Assembly: GCA_963823525.1 (NCBI GenBank)
Contig: CAWGLW010000006.1
Location: forward strand, 1,116,001-1,180,000
Origin: CAWGLW01 sp963823525
GTDB taxonomy: Bacteria; Pseudomonadota; Gammaproteobacteria; Steroidobacterales; Steroidobacteraceae
Direction: 5' to 3'
DNA length: 64,000 nucleotides
The position numbers and the translations under genes were made by a program. Of this stretch, positions 15,445 to 24,168 are shown in pieces. The number at the start of each line of letters is the position of its first letter. Positions within the stretch are counted from its first letter, which is position 1. Under the pieces are notes generated by a model. That model ran no database searches, was not told the DNA's origin, and saw only the letters and a program-made list of their open reading frames with translations.

Positions 15445-17271
15445 ATGTTCAGAAGAAATACGGCGCTGGGCGCCGCTGCGCTCTGCCTGGCCGCGCAGAT
15501 TGCTCTTGCCGACCGCACGAATCTCTACTGGGGTGACACGCACCTGCATACTGGCAATTCGTTCGATGTTTACCTGTTCGGAACGCCAAATTCGACCCCC
15601 GATACGGCCTATCGGTTCGCGAAGGGCCTGCCAGTGATCAGCCCGACCACGGGTGTGCGCATGCAACTGGCGACGCCGCTCGATTTCCTCGTGGTCGCCG
15701 ATCATGCCGAAGCCATGGGAGCGTTTCCGAGGTTGTTCGGCGGCGACAAGGAACTCAACGCGACGAAGACAGGCAAGATCTTTCGCGAAATCGGCGGCGC
15801 GCAAAACAACGAAGAATTACAAGCGGTGTATGACCTGCTGGTCAATGCGGGCAGTGGCATCGAAAACGACCGCGGACTCACCGCTGCAGATATATACAAG
15901 GACCTCCACGCCGGCGAGAAACGTCGCGACACCTGGGACGCGCAGATCGAAGCCGCCGAGCGCTACAATCAACCGGGAGTGTTCACGGCGCTGATTGGCT
16001 GGGAATGGTCGGCACAACCGCAAGGCGGCAACCTGCATCGCGTGGTATTCACTGCACAGGGCGCTGACGTGGCCAGCCGGTTTCTGCCGTATAGCACGCT
16101 CGAAAGCGACGACCCCGAGGATCTCTGGGCCTGGCTTGAGCAGGTAAGCGCCGCGACGGGCGCCGAATTCGTCGCGATACCGCACAACCCGAATCTCAGC
16201 ATCGGCCAGATGTTTCCGCTCAGCGGTCAGAAAGGCGATGCAATCGACGCCGACTATGCGGCGACGCGCATGAAATGGGAGCCCGTGGTCGAGGCGACTC
16301 AGATCAAGGGCGACTCGGAGACGCACCCTTTGCTCTCGCCAAACGACGAATTCGCGGACTACGAAACCTATCTTTTCGTTCTTACACCCGACGGACGCAC
16401 ACCTGATCCGACCCAGGCTGACTACCTGCGCTCAGGCCTGAAACGCGGCCTTGAACTCGAAGCAAAGATTGGCCTGAATCCATTCAAGGTCGGCATGATT
16501 GGCAGCACCGATTCGCACACGGGCATGTCGGCGGTCGAAGAAACCAACTTCGCCGGCAAGAGTCAGCACGATGCCAGGCCGGAGCAGCGATCGCACCCGA
16601 CGGGCCTCGGCTCGTCGAAGGGATGGGACATGGGCGCAGCCGGCTACGTCGGTGTCTGGGCGACAGAGAACACCCGACGGGCGCTGGTCGATGCGTTCAA
16701 GCGCAAAGAGGTCTATGCCTCAACGGGACCGCGCATCCGGCTGCGGTTTTTCGGGGGTTTCGAATTCAAGGCAGCGGACGCACAGTCAGCCGATCTCGCC
16801 GCCGCCGGGTACCGTAAAGGCGTACCGATGGGCAGTGACCTGAAGGCCGATGGGAACAAGGCGCCAAGCTTTCTGGTGGCCGCAGGCAAGGACCCCAACG
16901 GCGCGAACCTGGATCGCCTGCAGATCGTAAAGGGCTGGCTCGGCAAGGATGGCGAAGCCCGGGAAAAAGTCTATGACGTCGCGCTGTCAGATGGCCGGAG
17001 CGATGGCTCAAGGCCAGTGGGTAACACCGTCGATCTCCAGACCGGGCAATATGCCAACACGATCGGCGATGCTGAACTGGCGACCGTCTGGATCGACCCC
17101 GATTTCGACGCGTCACAACATGCGTTCTATTACCTACGGGTGCTGGAGATTCCGACCCCGCGCTATTCGCTGCTGGACGCGATCGCCCTGGGAATCGACT
17201 GGCGGGACACGAAGCGCCCCGCCACGATTCAGGAACGTGCTTACAGCTCGCCGATCTGGTACACGCCTTGA
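15445..17271 (+). CDS. Secreted DUF3604 family protein
   Basis: A 608-residue exported protein of the DUF3604 family, related to PHP-type metal-dependent phosphoesterases. A signal peptide (about 1-21) is followed by LYWGDTHLHTGNS, whose D-x-H-x-H matches the first PHP metal-binding motif; later come DFLVVADHAEAMG, a FVAIPHNPN His segment and IGSTDSHTG. Its enzymatic activity is unknown. AGGGGAG at 15431-15437 is 7 bases before the ATG at 15445, so I prefer this to the ATG at 15421. It is flanked by no obvious partner gene; a GTAAACTGTCCC motif lies 36 bases upstream. Confidence 0.88.
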   Translation: MFRRNTALGAAALCLAAQIALADRTNLYWGDTHLHTGNSFDVYLFGTPNSTPDTAYRFAKGLPVISPTTGVRMQLATPLDFLVVADHAEAMGAFPRLFGGDKELNATKTGKIFREIGGAQNNEELQAVYDLLVNAGSGIENDRGLTAADIYKDLHAGEKRRDTWDAQIEAAERYNQPGVFTALIGWEWSAQPQGGNLHRVVFTAQGADVASRFLPYSTLESDDPEDLWAWLEQVSAATGAEFVAIPHNPNLSIGQMFPLSGQKGDAIDADYAATRMKWEPVVEATQIKGDSETHPLLSPNDEFADYETYLFVLTPDGRTPDPTQADYLRSGLKRGLELEAKIGLNPFKVGMIGSTDSHTGMSAVEETNFAGKSQHDARPEQRSHPTGLGSSKGWDMGAAGYVGVWATENTRRALVDAFKRKEVYASTGPRIRLRFFGGFEFKAADAQSADLAAAGYRKGVPMGSDLKADGNKAPSFLVAAGKDPNGANLDRLQIVKGWLGKDGEAREKVYDVALSDGRSDGSRPVGNTVDLQTGQYANTIGDAELATVWIDPDFDASQHAFYYLRVLEIPTPRYSLLDAIALGIDWRDTKRPATIQERAYSSPIWYTP

Positions 17272-17364
17272 GGCCGCTACTGAGGAGACAGCGGACTTAT
17301 TTCGCCCATCGTTGAACTGGTTACAGGGCGGGAGGAGTGCCGAAATGCGCAAACGGTCCCCGAA

Positions 17365-18834
17365 TCAGTGTCGGCTGCGTTTGATTCGTTCGAGCAACGC
17401 GGTTGTTGATTTGTTCGGCAACAGCGGCACCAGCTCCACGCGACCGCCGGCGGCCTCGACGATTTCACGCCCCACCACCTGCTCCCGCCGATAGTCCTGC
17501 CCCTTGACGAGTACGTCCGGTGGCGCGGCCTTCAGCGTCTCAAGCGGCGTGTCCTCGTCGAAGATCGTCACGGCATCGACGCATTCCAGTGCGGCCAGCA
17601 ATGCGGCACGTTCCTGAGCCGCCACAAGCGGGCGCTCCGGCCCCTTGAGGCGGCGCACCGATTCGTCGCTGTTGATCGCGAGCACGAGCACATCACCGAG
17701 CGCGGCCGCTCCGTGCAGCAATGAAAGATGACCGGCGTGCAGCAGGTCAAAGCAGCCGTTCGTGAATACGACCTGTTTGCCGCTAAGGCGCCAGTCCCGC
17801 ACTCTGGCCGCCAGTTCGTCACGACCGAGTATCTTGCCGGCCCGGCGACCCACCAGCGACTCGCGAATGCTTTCCGCCGAGATCGCCGCGGCACCGACCT
17901 GCATCACGGAAAGACCGGCTGCGGTATTAGCCAGCCGCACCGCATCTTCCAGGGATGCGCCGGCGGCCAGACCCAGACCCAGCACTGCGATCGCCGTGTC
18001 GCCCGCACCCGTGACATCGAACACTTCGTGACGTTCCGCTGGAACCGACACGCGCGTTCCATCCGGGGAGACCAGCAGCATGCCATGCTCGCTGCGGGTG
18101 ACGACCAGCGCTTCGATACCATCGATGCGGTTCATCAGGCGTTCGGCGGCCGCGGCAATCGCCGCTTCGTCGGCCGGGTCCAGCGCTTCGCCGACTGCAG
18201 TCTCCAGTTCGGATAGATTTGGCGTTATCACGCTCGCGCCGGCGTAGGACTCGACCCGCGCCCGCTTCGGATCGACCACGACGCGCGCACCATGGGCCCG
18301 TGCCAGTTCGACCACCTCGGCAATCAGTGCGTCCGTCAGCAGGCCCTTGGCGTAGTCGCTGAGAATGACTACGTCGGGCGCCCCGCGGCTGCGAAGCTGC
18401 TGCACGATCTGCGCAGCCGCCTCCTCCGAACAGGGGCGCACGTCCTCCCAGTCGAGGCGCAGCATCTGCTGGCGACGGCTCAACACGCGCAGCTTGCGCG
18501 TCGTTGGCAGACCGTCAATCCGCAGCACGCCGCCGGTATCGATCCCTACCCGGGCGCACTCGTCAGTCAAGCGGTCGCCGGTCTCGTCGCGGCCGGCAAT
18601 ACCGACGATCTGCGCGTGCGCACCGAGCACTGCAACCTGCCGGGCAACGTTGGCGGCCCCGCCCAGCCGGTACTGGGTCTCGCGAACCCGGACCACGGGT
18701 ATCGGCCCTTCAGGCGAAATTCTGCCCACATCGCCGACAACGTATTCATCGAGCATCAGGTCACCGATGACCCAGACGCTGAGCCCCGCAAAGCGATCGA
18801 CCACCGCCGCCAGCGCCGCATCGCTGCCAGTCAT
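17365..18834 (-). CDS. hldE: Bifunctional heptose-7-phosphate kinase / heptose-1-phosphate adenylyltransferase
   Basis: A 489-residue two-domain enzyme making ADP-heptose for the LPS inner core. The N-terminal ribokinase-fold kinase (about 1-325) shows GDLMLDEYVVGDV, GGAANVARQ and the catalytic DVTGAGDTA loop. The C-terminal cytidylyltransferase-like domain (about 350-489) has FTNGCFDLLHAGHLSLL with the HxGH motif, and ends LLPNKSTTALLERI. Length matches E. coli HldE (477). It is the last gene of hldD-gmhB-gmhA-hldE; its start overlaps the gmhA stop by 4 bases. Confidence 0.96.
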   Translation of the reverse strand: MTGSDAALAAVVDRFAGLSVWVIGDLMLDEYVVGDVGRISPEGPIPVVRVRETQYRLGGAANVARQVAVLGAHAQIVGIAGRDETGDRLTDECARVGIDTGGVLRIDGLPTTRKLRVLSRRQQMLRLDWEDVRPCSEEAAAQIVQQLRSRGAPDVVILSDYAKGLLTDALIAEVVELARAHGARVVVDPKRARVESYAGASVITPNLSELETAVGEALDPADEAAIAAAAERLMNRIDGIEALVVTRSEHGMLLVSPDGTRVSVPAERHEVFDVTGAGDTAIAVLGLGLAAGASLEDAVRLANTAAGLSVMQVGAAAISAESIRESLVGRRAGKILGRDELAARVRDWRLSGKQVVFTNGCFDLLHAGHLSLLHGAAALGDVLVLAINSDESVRRLKGPERPLVAAQERAALLAALECVDAVTIFDEDTPLETLKAAPPDVLVKGQDYRREQVVGREIVEAAGGRVELVPLLPNKSTTALLERIKRSRH

Positions 18835-19412
18835 GGCGGCAAAACCTCGCCGCGTGTCACTGCCGTGTCGATAGCCTGCGCCAGCACATGGACGCAGACC
18901 CCATGCACTTCCTGGATCCGTGCCGTCACGGTCGAAGGCGCTGCGATGCTCAGGTCAGCCAGCCCGGCCAGCGGGCCGCCGCCCGCACCGGTCAGCGCGA
19001 CGACCGTACAGCCACGTGCCCTGGCCTCGCGCACCGCCGCCAGCACGTTGGCCGATCGCCCACTGGTACTGATCGCCAGCAGCAGGTCTCCCGCCACGGC
19101 CAGCGCCTCGATCTGCCGCGCGAAGACGCGCTCGTAACCGTAATCGTTGCCAATCGCAGAGAACGTTGACGGATCGGAACTCAGCGCAATGGCCGGCAGC
19201 GCCGGTCGATCGTCGACGAAACGACAGACTACTTCGGCGACGAAATGCTGCGCATCCGAAGCGCTCCCCCCATTCCCGCAAGCGAGGATCTTGTGCCCCT
19301 TCTGAAGCGTCGAAATCATTTTCGTGGCGGCCTCGACGAGTACCGACGAGAGTTCCATTTCCGCCCGTTGCATCACCTGCATGTGCTCGGCGAATACCGC
19401 TTGTATGTTCAT
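18831..19412 (-). CDS. gmhA: Phosphoheptose isomerase
   Basis: A 193-residue SIS-domain protein converting sedoheptulose-7-phosphate to D-glycero-D-manno-heptose-7-phosphate. The sugar-phosphate loops GNGGSASDAQHF and STSGRSANV are present, and Glu and His residues of the active site can be assigned to FVAEVV and EVHGVCVHV. The ATG at 19412 shares one base with the gmhB stop (TGATG), and the stop overlaps hldE (ATGA): a tightly coupled operon. Paralogues such as DiaA have the same fold, but the context settles the role. Confidence 0.94.
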   Translation of the reverse strand: MNIQAVFAEHMQVMQRAEMELSSVLVEAATKMISTLQKGHKILACGNGGSASDAQHFVAEVVCRFVDDRPALPAIALSSDPSTFSAIGNDYGYERVFARQIEALAVAGDLLLAISTSGRSANVLAAVREARARGCTVVALTGAGGGPLAGLADLSIAAPSTVTARIQEVHGVCVHVLAQAIDTAVTRGEVLPP

Positions 19413-19993
19413 CAGGTCACCCGTTCCTTTGTGATACGACCATCGACAATTGCCCGGGCGGCCGCATGAAGATCGTCGAAAACCAATGTCGCCGACCCTT
19501 GCAGGGCGCTTTCGGTCGCCCTTCCCTTTCCTGTTCGCACGAGCACGGCCAGAATACCGGCGGCCTGTGCTGCCTGCAGGTCCCTCATCGCGTCGCCGAC
19601 CATCACGGTCTGTTCCGCCGGTATGCCCGAGGACTTCAGTAAAGCCCGGCACAGACCGGGACCTGGCTTGCGGCAATCGCAACCCTCCCCGGGCGCGTGA
19701 AGACAACAGGCGACCTCGGCTATGGATCCACCGGCCAGGGCCGCCTCTCGCAGCATTCGAGCATGGACTCGCCGCAGGTCGGCGACCGTCATGATGCCGC
19801 GACCGACCCCGGACTGGTTAGTTGCTACTGAGATGCGCAGGCCCGAATCCGACAACAACCGCAGTCCATCGAGCGCGCCGTCTTCCCAGACCCAGGCGTC
19901 CGGCCGTGAAATCCAGCCATGGCCGGGCGCCTCGCGGTTCAGAACCCCGTCGCGATCGACAATGACATGCCGTATGCCGTTGCCCGGTTTCAC
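19412..19993 (-). CDS. gmhB: D,D-heptose 1,7-bisphosphate 7-phosphatase
   Basis: A 193-residue HAD-superfamily phosphatase of the histidinol-phosphatase-like subfamily. Motif I is DRDGVLNREA (Asp13 and Asp15 as nucleophile and acid), motif II is ATNQSG, the zinc-binding loop is CCLHAPGEGCDCRKP with Cys-x-His and Cys-x-Cys, and motif III/IV ends with MVGDAMRDLQAA. It removes the 7-phosphate from heptose-1,7-bisphosphate, between the HldE kinase and adenylyltransferase steps. It follows hldD by 2 bases. Confidence 0.94.
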   Translation of the reverse strand: MKPGNGIRHVIVDRDGVLNREAPGHGWISRPDAWVWEDGALDGLRLLSDSGLRISVATNQSGVGRGIMTVADLRRVHARMLREAALAGGSIAEVACCLHAPGEGCDCRKPGPGLCRALLKSSGIPAEQTVMVGDAMRDLQAAQAAGILAVLVRTGKGRATESALQGSATLVFDDLHAAARAIVDGRITKERVT

Positions 19994-19995
19994 GT

Positions 19996-20973
19996 TCAGC
20001 GATACGGGTCCGGCCTGGAGAGGTATTCCTGCACGTAGCAGTCCACACCCTGCTCGAGACCCGTAAACGGTCTGGAGTAGCCTGCATCGCGCAGGCGACC
20101 CATCGGTGCCTCGGTGAAATACTGGTACTTGCCCCGCAGTATCTGCGGCATGTCGATGTATTCGATTCGAGGCGCCTGCCCGCAGGCCGCATACAGCGCC
20201 CTGGCCAGATCTTCAAAAGTGCGCGCTTCCCCGCTGCCGAGGTTGAACAGACCGCCGACATCCGGGTGGTCGAGGAACCACAGAACCACGTCCACGCAGT
20301 CCCGGACGAAGACGAAATCGCGCTTCTGTCCGCCGTCGGTGTAATCGCTTCGGTGTGACTTGAAAAGCGCGACGGGCAGGCCGGCCGCGGCGTCGGCGTA
20401 CTTCTGCGCAACAACGCTCTTCATCGAGCCCTTGTGGTACTCATTCGGACCGTACACGTTGAAAAACTTCAATCCAACCCATTGCGGTGGGGCCAGTTCC
20501 CGATCGGCGATTGCACGCTGCACGCGCCGATCGAACACGTGCTTGCTCCAACCGTAAGCGTTCAACGGCCGCAGTTCGGGCAACCGCACGGAGTCGTCGT
20601 CAAAGCCGTTCTCACCACCACCATAAGTGGCTGCCGAGGACGCGTAAATCAATGGCTTGTGATACTTCGCGCACCACTGCCACAAAAACCAGGACAGCCT
20701 GAAATTGACGTCCACGATCAGGTCCGCGTCCGTCTCGGTAGTCGCTGAAATTGCGCCCATGTGCACGATGGCCTGCAGGCTGTCGACATGCTTTTCCAGC
20801 CAGCCGCGCAGGGTTTCCGGGTCGACAATGTCGCTCAATTCGGCCTTTGCAATGTTGCGCCACTTCTCGCCGTCGCGCAGACGATCACTGATGGCCACCC
20901 GATGGCCCGCCTGGGCCAGGGCTGCGACGATATTCGAGCCGATGAAACCGGCACCACCGGTGACAAGTATCAT
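19996..20973 (-). CDS. hldD: ADP-L-glycero-D-manno-heptose 6-epimerase
   Basis: A 325-residue extended SDR enzyme that epimerises ADP-heptose at C6, the last step before transfer to lipid A-core. The NAD(P)-binding loop is TGGAGFIGSN (5-14), the catalytic triad is Ser in SSAATYG and Tyr/Lys in NAYGWSKH, and the heptose-specific NVYGPNEYHKGSMKSV is clear. It heads the hldD-gmhB-gmhA-hldE operon, with the heptosyltransferase-like gene ending 36 bases upstream on the same strand. Confidence 0.96.
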   Translation of the reverse strand: MILVTGGAGFIGSNIVAALAQAGHRVAISDRLRDGEKWRNIAKAELSDIVDPETLRGWLEKHVDSLQAIVHMGAISATTETDADLIVDVNFRLSWFLWQWCAKYHKPLIYASSAATYGGGENGFDDDSVRLPELRPLNAYGWSKHVFDRRVQRAIADRELAPPQWVGLKFFNVYGPNEYHKGSMKSVVAQKYADAAAGLPVALFKSHRSDYTDGGQKRDFVFVRDCVDVVLWFLDHPDVGGLFNLGSGEARTFEDLARALYAACGQAPRIEYIDMPQILRGKYQYFTEAPMGRLRDAGYSRPFTGLEQGVDCYVQEYLSRPDPYR

Positions 20974-21009
20974 TGTTCGTGCCTTCTCCTTCTTTGTCAG
21001 ACTCGCAGT

Positions 21010-22161
21010 CTACTGGTTTCCCTGCCCGGTGCTGCGGTGCTCCCGGATTTTCGCAGCCGCCGCTTCGGGCGTCGTTGTGTTCACGTCGATCACGAGGTCT
21101 TCGGGCTTCAGCGGGCGATACTGCCGCGGATCGGTCACGTTGAATAACGCAACGGTCGGAGCGACCGCGCTGGCAAGGTGCATCGGACCGGCATCGGCAC
21201 TGATAAAACAGGAAAACGCAGACATCGCGGCCGCCAGCTCGCGCAGCGATGAAAAATGCAACGTCGGCAGTTCCGGATCAAACGGCGCACTGTCTTTTGA
21301 CGGCGTAATTTCGATGAAAGCGGCATCCGGGTCCAGTCTCCTGAGCTCCGCGAGAAATCGGTGCCACCATGCGCGTTCGAGCTTTTTACGGCCGGTCGCG
21401 TCGACAAAGAAGCCGTAGATTACCGACGGTCGCGGCGGTGCCTCACTTGCCTCGAGGCAGCGCCGGACCGCCTCGCGGCCGCCCTGCAGCTCGGACTCAT
21501 CCAGCGCGATGCGAAGACGCACGCCGGCCGGGTCGAATTCATGACCGAGTGCGCTGGAGAGCAGGTACACCGGGCTCTCGGCATCGTGAAGTCGCCTTTG
21601 CATCGGCACCTCATGTGTCAGCGGCGCCCACTGGTCTTCACCGGCAAATCCCAGGCGACGCGGTGCGCCCACCAGGCTCAGCACGATTCGACCACTGGTC
21701 GATCGCTGTACGGGGTCCACGACCAGGTCGTAGCCCTGTTTGCGCAAGTCACGAATCATGCGGATCCGCCGACGCAGCCGGGATGGCCCACGGTGGGGCA
21801 ATACAAAGACGCGATTGACGCCGGGCAGTCCCCGCAAAAGTTCCGGCGCCAGCGGATAAGCAACCAGCAGATCGATCGTAGCGCCCGGGAAATGACGGCC
21901 CATGGCTTCGATCAGCGGGGTCAGGAACAGCGTATTGCCCATCCGCCGGTTAGTGCGGCTGATCAGTATCCGATGAACACCAGCCGGCTCGAGCCGCGAC
22001 GCCGACGACGGTGAACGCAGCAGCCAGGCGAGCGCGCGGCCGATCGCCTTGCGTGAACGCCCGCGAGCGCGGCGGCCAAGGGCACGCGCCCGGACGCTCA
22101 GATTTTCAATCACGCGCAACTCCGTGTGGAGGAGGCCGCCTGACCGCGGGCGCGCGGGCAC
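21010..22161 (-). CDS. Glycosyltransferase family 9 (heptosyltransferase-like)
   Basis: A 383-residue GT9 protein, a cytoplasmic GT-B-fold enzyme that transfers heptose from ADP-heptose to LPS core. The first Rossmann half begins ILISRTNRRMGNTLFLTPLI (about 66-85), the family motif usually written R-x-D/N-xxGDxxxxTP; the second half ends with SADAGPMHLASAVAPTVALFN, the donor-binding GPxH segment. An N-terminal Arg-rich region of about 60 residues precedes the fold, so a later start is possible. The ADP-heptose operon follows directly, supporting a heptosyltransferase role, but sugar and linkage are not assigned. Confidence 0.88.
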   Translation of the reverse strand: MPARPRSGGLLHTELRVIENLSVRARALGRRARGRSRKAIGRALAWLLRSPSSASRLEPAGVHRILISRTNRRMGNTLFLTPLIEAMGRHFPGATIDLLVAYPLAPELLRGLPGVNRVFVLPHRGPSRLRRRIRMIRDLRKQGYDLVVDPVQRSTSGRIVLSLVGAPRRLGFAGEDQWAPLTHEVPMQRRLHDAESPVYLLSSALGHEFDPAGVRLRIALDESELQGGREAVRRCLEASEAPPRPSVIYGFFVDATGRKKLERAWWHRFLAELRRLDPDAAFIEITPSKDSAPFDPELPTLHFSSLRELAAAMSAFSCFISADAGPMHLASAVAPTVALFNVTDPRQYRPLKPEDLVIDVNTTTPEAAAAKIREHRSTGQGNQ

Positions 22162-22192
22162 GATCGTGGCATTGGCTATGCTGCATGGGTAT

Positions 22193-23989
22193 TCAGTGCA
22201 CGGGCGCCGAGTCGCCGGCTTCTTCCCGGGCCGTACCTGAAAAAGGCACGGGCCCGGCCTCGCTCAGCGAATTCTGCCAGCCACGACCGGCCGTCCATGT
22301 CGCGACGACGCGGGTAGCCGGCTCGACCCGCAGCACCCATGGCGATGGCGTATCGGTGGCCTCCATCTCAATAGTAAAAGACTCGGTATGCGGGCCTGCG
22401 TTACTGATGGCTACTGTTGCGGGCTGGCCTGGCGACTCACTGATGTGCAGCGTCCGGCCACGCAATTCCAGCCATCGGGCGTGTTCCACCGTGACATCCA
22501 GCGGACCCATCAACATGCGGGTCGCATCGGCCGGCGTCCAGTCGGCCCGATTGGCAACAACACCCCAGCCGCCCCCGGTCTCCACGAGCACCTCGGCCTG
22601 CCCGCCGGCCGAGCGAACCTGCCGCACAACCGTGCGAGGTTCGGGCACCGCCACGTAGACTGCCGGCCGATCGAGCAGCCCGGGCATGTACTGCTCCGGC
22701 ATCGTCAGGTAACGATTCAGGCCAAGCGGAATCTGCGTCGCGTATTTCACTGCGAAAGACAGCGGGAAATAGCGTCCCGGCTGATCGATGATCGTCAGGG
22801 CGAGCTCATGGCTCATCACCGACGCCTCGGATCGGCGCAGCGTGCCCTGGTAGAAGACATGGGCCACCAGGACGACCGCCACGAGCACCGGGCCCAGCCA
22901 CCGGCGAGCCCACTCTGGCCAGCCGCTCGCCAGCCGTACGAGTTCCGGCGCTGCGAGCACAGCGCCCGGAAGGACGACGGGCCAGATCAGGTCACCTCGC
23001 TGATGACTTGCCAGCGCGAAAATCACGATGCCGCCGAGCAACCAGCAGGTCAGGAAGCGCTCGGCCCGACGCCTCGATGGGTCCGGATCGGGTCGTCGAA
23101 ACACGCGGACCAGGGCCAGGACCGTCACCAGGCCCCAGGGCACCGTCCGTCCAAGAAAATATAGCGGCGCTTTCCAGAGCGTGCTGCCGAGCCCGCCCGA
23201 CGCGTCATGGCTTGAAATCGCATGGCCGACCAGCTCGCGGAAGATCATGCGATCGACCAGCGGCTGGCCCCAGTCCGACCAGGCCCACCAGAACCACCCG
23301 CCTGCCAGCAGGAAGTAAACGGGCAGCCCCGCCAGGGCGCGCCAGGACAAGCCCCGCGCGGCGGAAGGACTGACGCCGGCGGGTTGGGCACTCCATCGCT
23401 CCCACGCGATCGCGAGCAACCCCAGTGAACCGAGCACGAGACCGAGCGGCCCTTTGACCAGGGTCGCGAGCACCGCCGCAAGCCACGCCCACCAAGTGCT
23501 GCGGCCATGCTCCCAGGCACGCCACCACGCGTACGCCGTCAACGCAACCGTTGCCGCGAACAGGCCGTCAGTACGAACATAGGCCACCATTTTCGGACCG
23601 ATGATCGGCAACAGCATGAGCACGCCGGCCAGCAGCCCGGCACCGGCGCCCCACACGCTTTTCGTCCAGTACCAGGCAAGCAGCGCGAGGCAGAGCGTTG
23701 AAAAGGCTGCCGGGGCTGTTACCGCCAGGTGGCCAGGCCCCACCGCGGCGACAGCCGCCGCGCCCAGCCAGTTGTAGAGCGGCGGCTTACTGGCAATATC
23801 GGCGCGGAAGTCAGCCTGCGCGGACCAGCGCCCGTTGCCCCAGGCATCCATGATGTAGGCGCTCTGTCGCTGCTGGTCTCGCTCGACCAGATCATCGGGC
23901 ACAGACAATCGAAGCACCCACAGCGCCAGCCACAAGCCGACGATGAGCCAGACGCCGTGACGCCAGCGGGAAATGCTCGGATCCTGCAT
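22193..23989 (-). CDS. ArnT-like integral membrane glycosyltransferase (GT83/PMT_2)
   Basis: About 598 residues. The N-terminal two thirds has roughly 11-12 hydrophobic segments; the first periplasmic loop carries DDLVERDQQRQSAYIMDAWGNG and then SKPPLYNW, the layout of ArnT and related undecaprenyl-phosphate-sugar transferases, where the acidic residue after the first helix binds metal. The C-terminal third is a soluble periplasmic domain. ArnT adds 4-amino-arabinose to lipid A; relatives move other sugars. No arn synthesis genes are nearby, so the donor sugar is open. The ATG at 24007 is an alternative start six codons upstream. It is followed on the same strand by the GT9 gene after 31 bases. 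Confidence 0.85.
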   Translation of the reverse strand: MQDPSISRWRHGVWLIVGLWLALWVLRLSVPDDLVERDQQRQSAYIMDAWGNGRWSAQADFRADIASKPPLYNWLGAAAVAAVGPGHLAVTAPAAFSTLCLALLAWYWTKSVWGAGAGLLAGVLMLLPIIGPKMVAYVRTDGLFAATVALTAYAWWRAWEHGRSTWWAWLAAVLATLVKGPLGLVLGSLGLLAIAWERWSAQPAGVSPSAARGLSWRALAGLPVYFLLAGGWFWWAWSDWGQPLVDRMIFRELVGHAISSHDASGGLGSTLWKAPLYFLGRTVPWGLVTVLALVRVFRRPDPDPSRRRAERFLTCWLLGGIVIFALASHQRGDLIWPVVLPGAVLAAPELVRLASGWPEWARRWLGPVLVAVVLVAHVFYQGTLRRSEASVMSHELALTIIDQPGRYFPLSFAVKYATQIPLGLNRYLTMPEQYMPGLLDRPAVYVAVPEPRTVVRQVRSAGGQAEVLVETGGGWGVVANRADWTPADATRMLMGPLDVTVEHARWLELRGRTLHISESPGQPATVAISNAGPHTESFTIEMEATDTPSPWVLRVEPATRVVATWTAGRGWQNSLSEAGPVPFSGTAREEAGDSAPVH

Positions 23990-24168
23990 CCGGCCAGAAT
24001 ACGGCAAAGCTGGCTGAAAGTTGATCTCGGCGACCGCCTTGCGGATACTGAAGTGCGGGCCGCGCCCGCCAGGGATTCCGCAGGTTTCAGGCGCGAAAAA
24101 TCAAGAAATTCAGCGCGCGGCATGCCCCCGTCCTCTTGGGGTCCGATGCAGCGAACCGGGAGATTGGC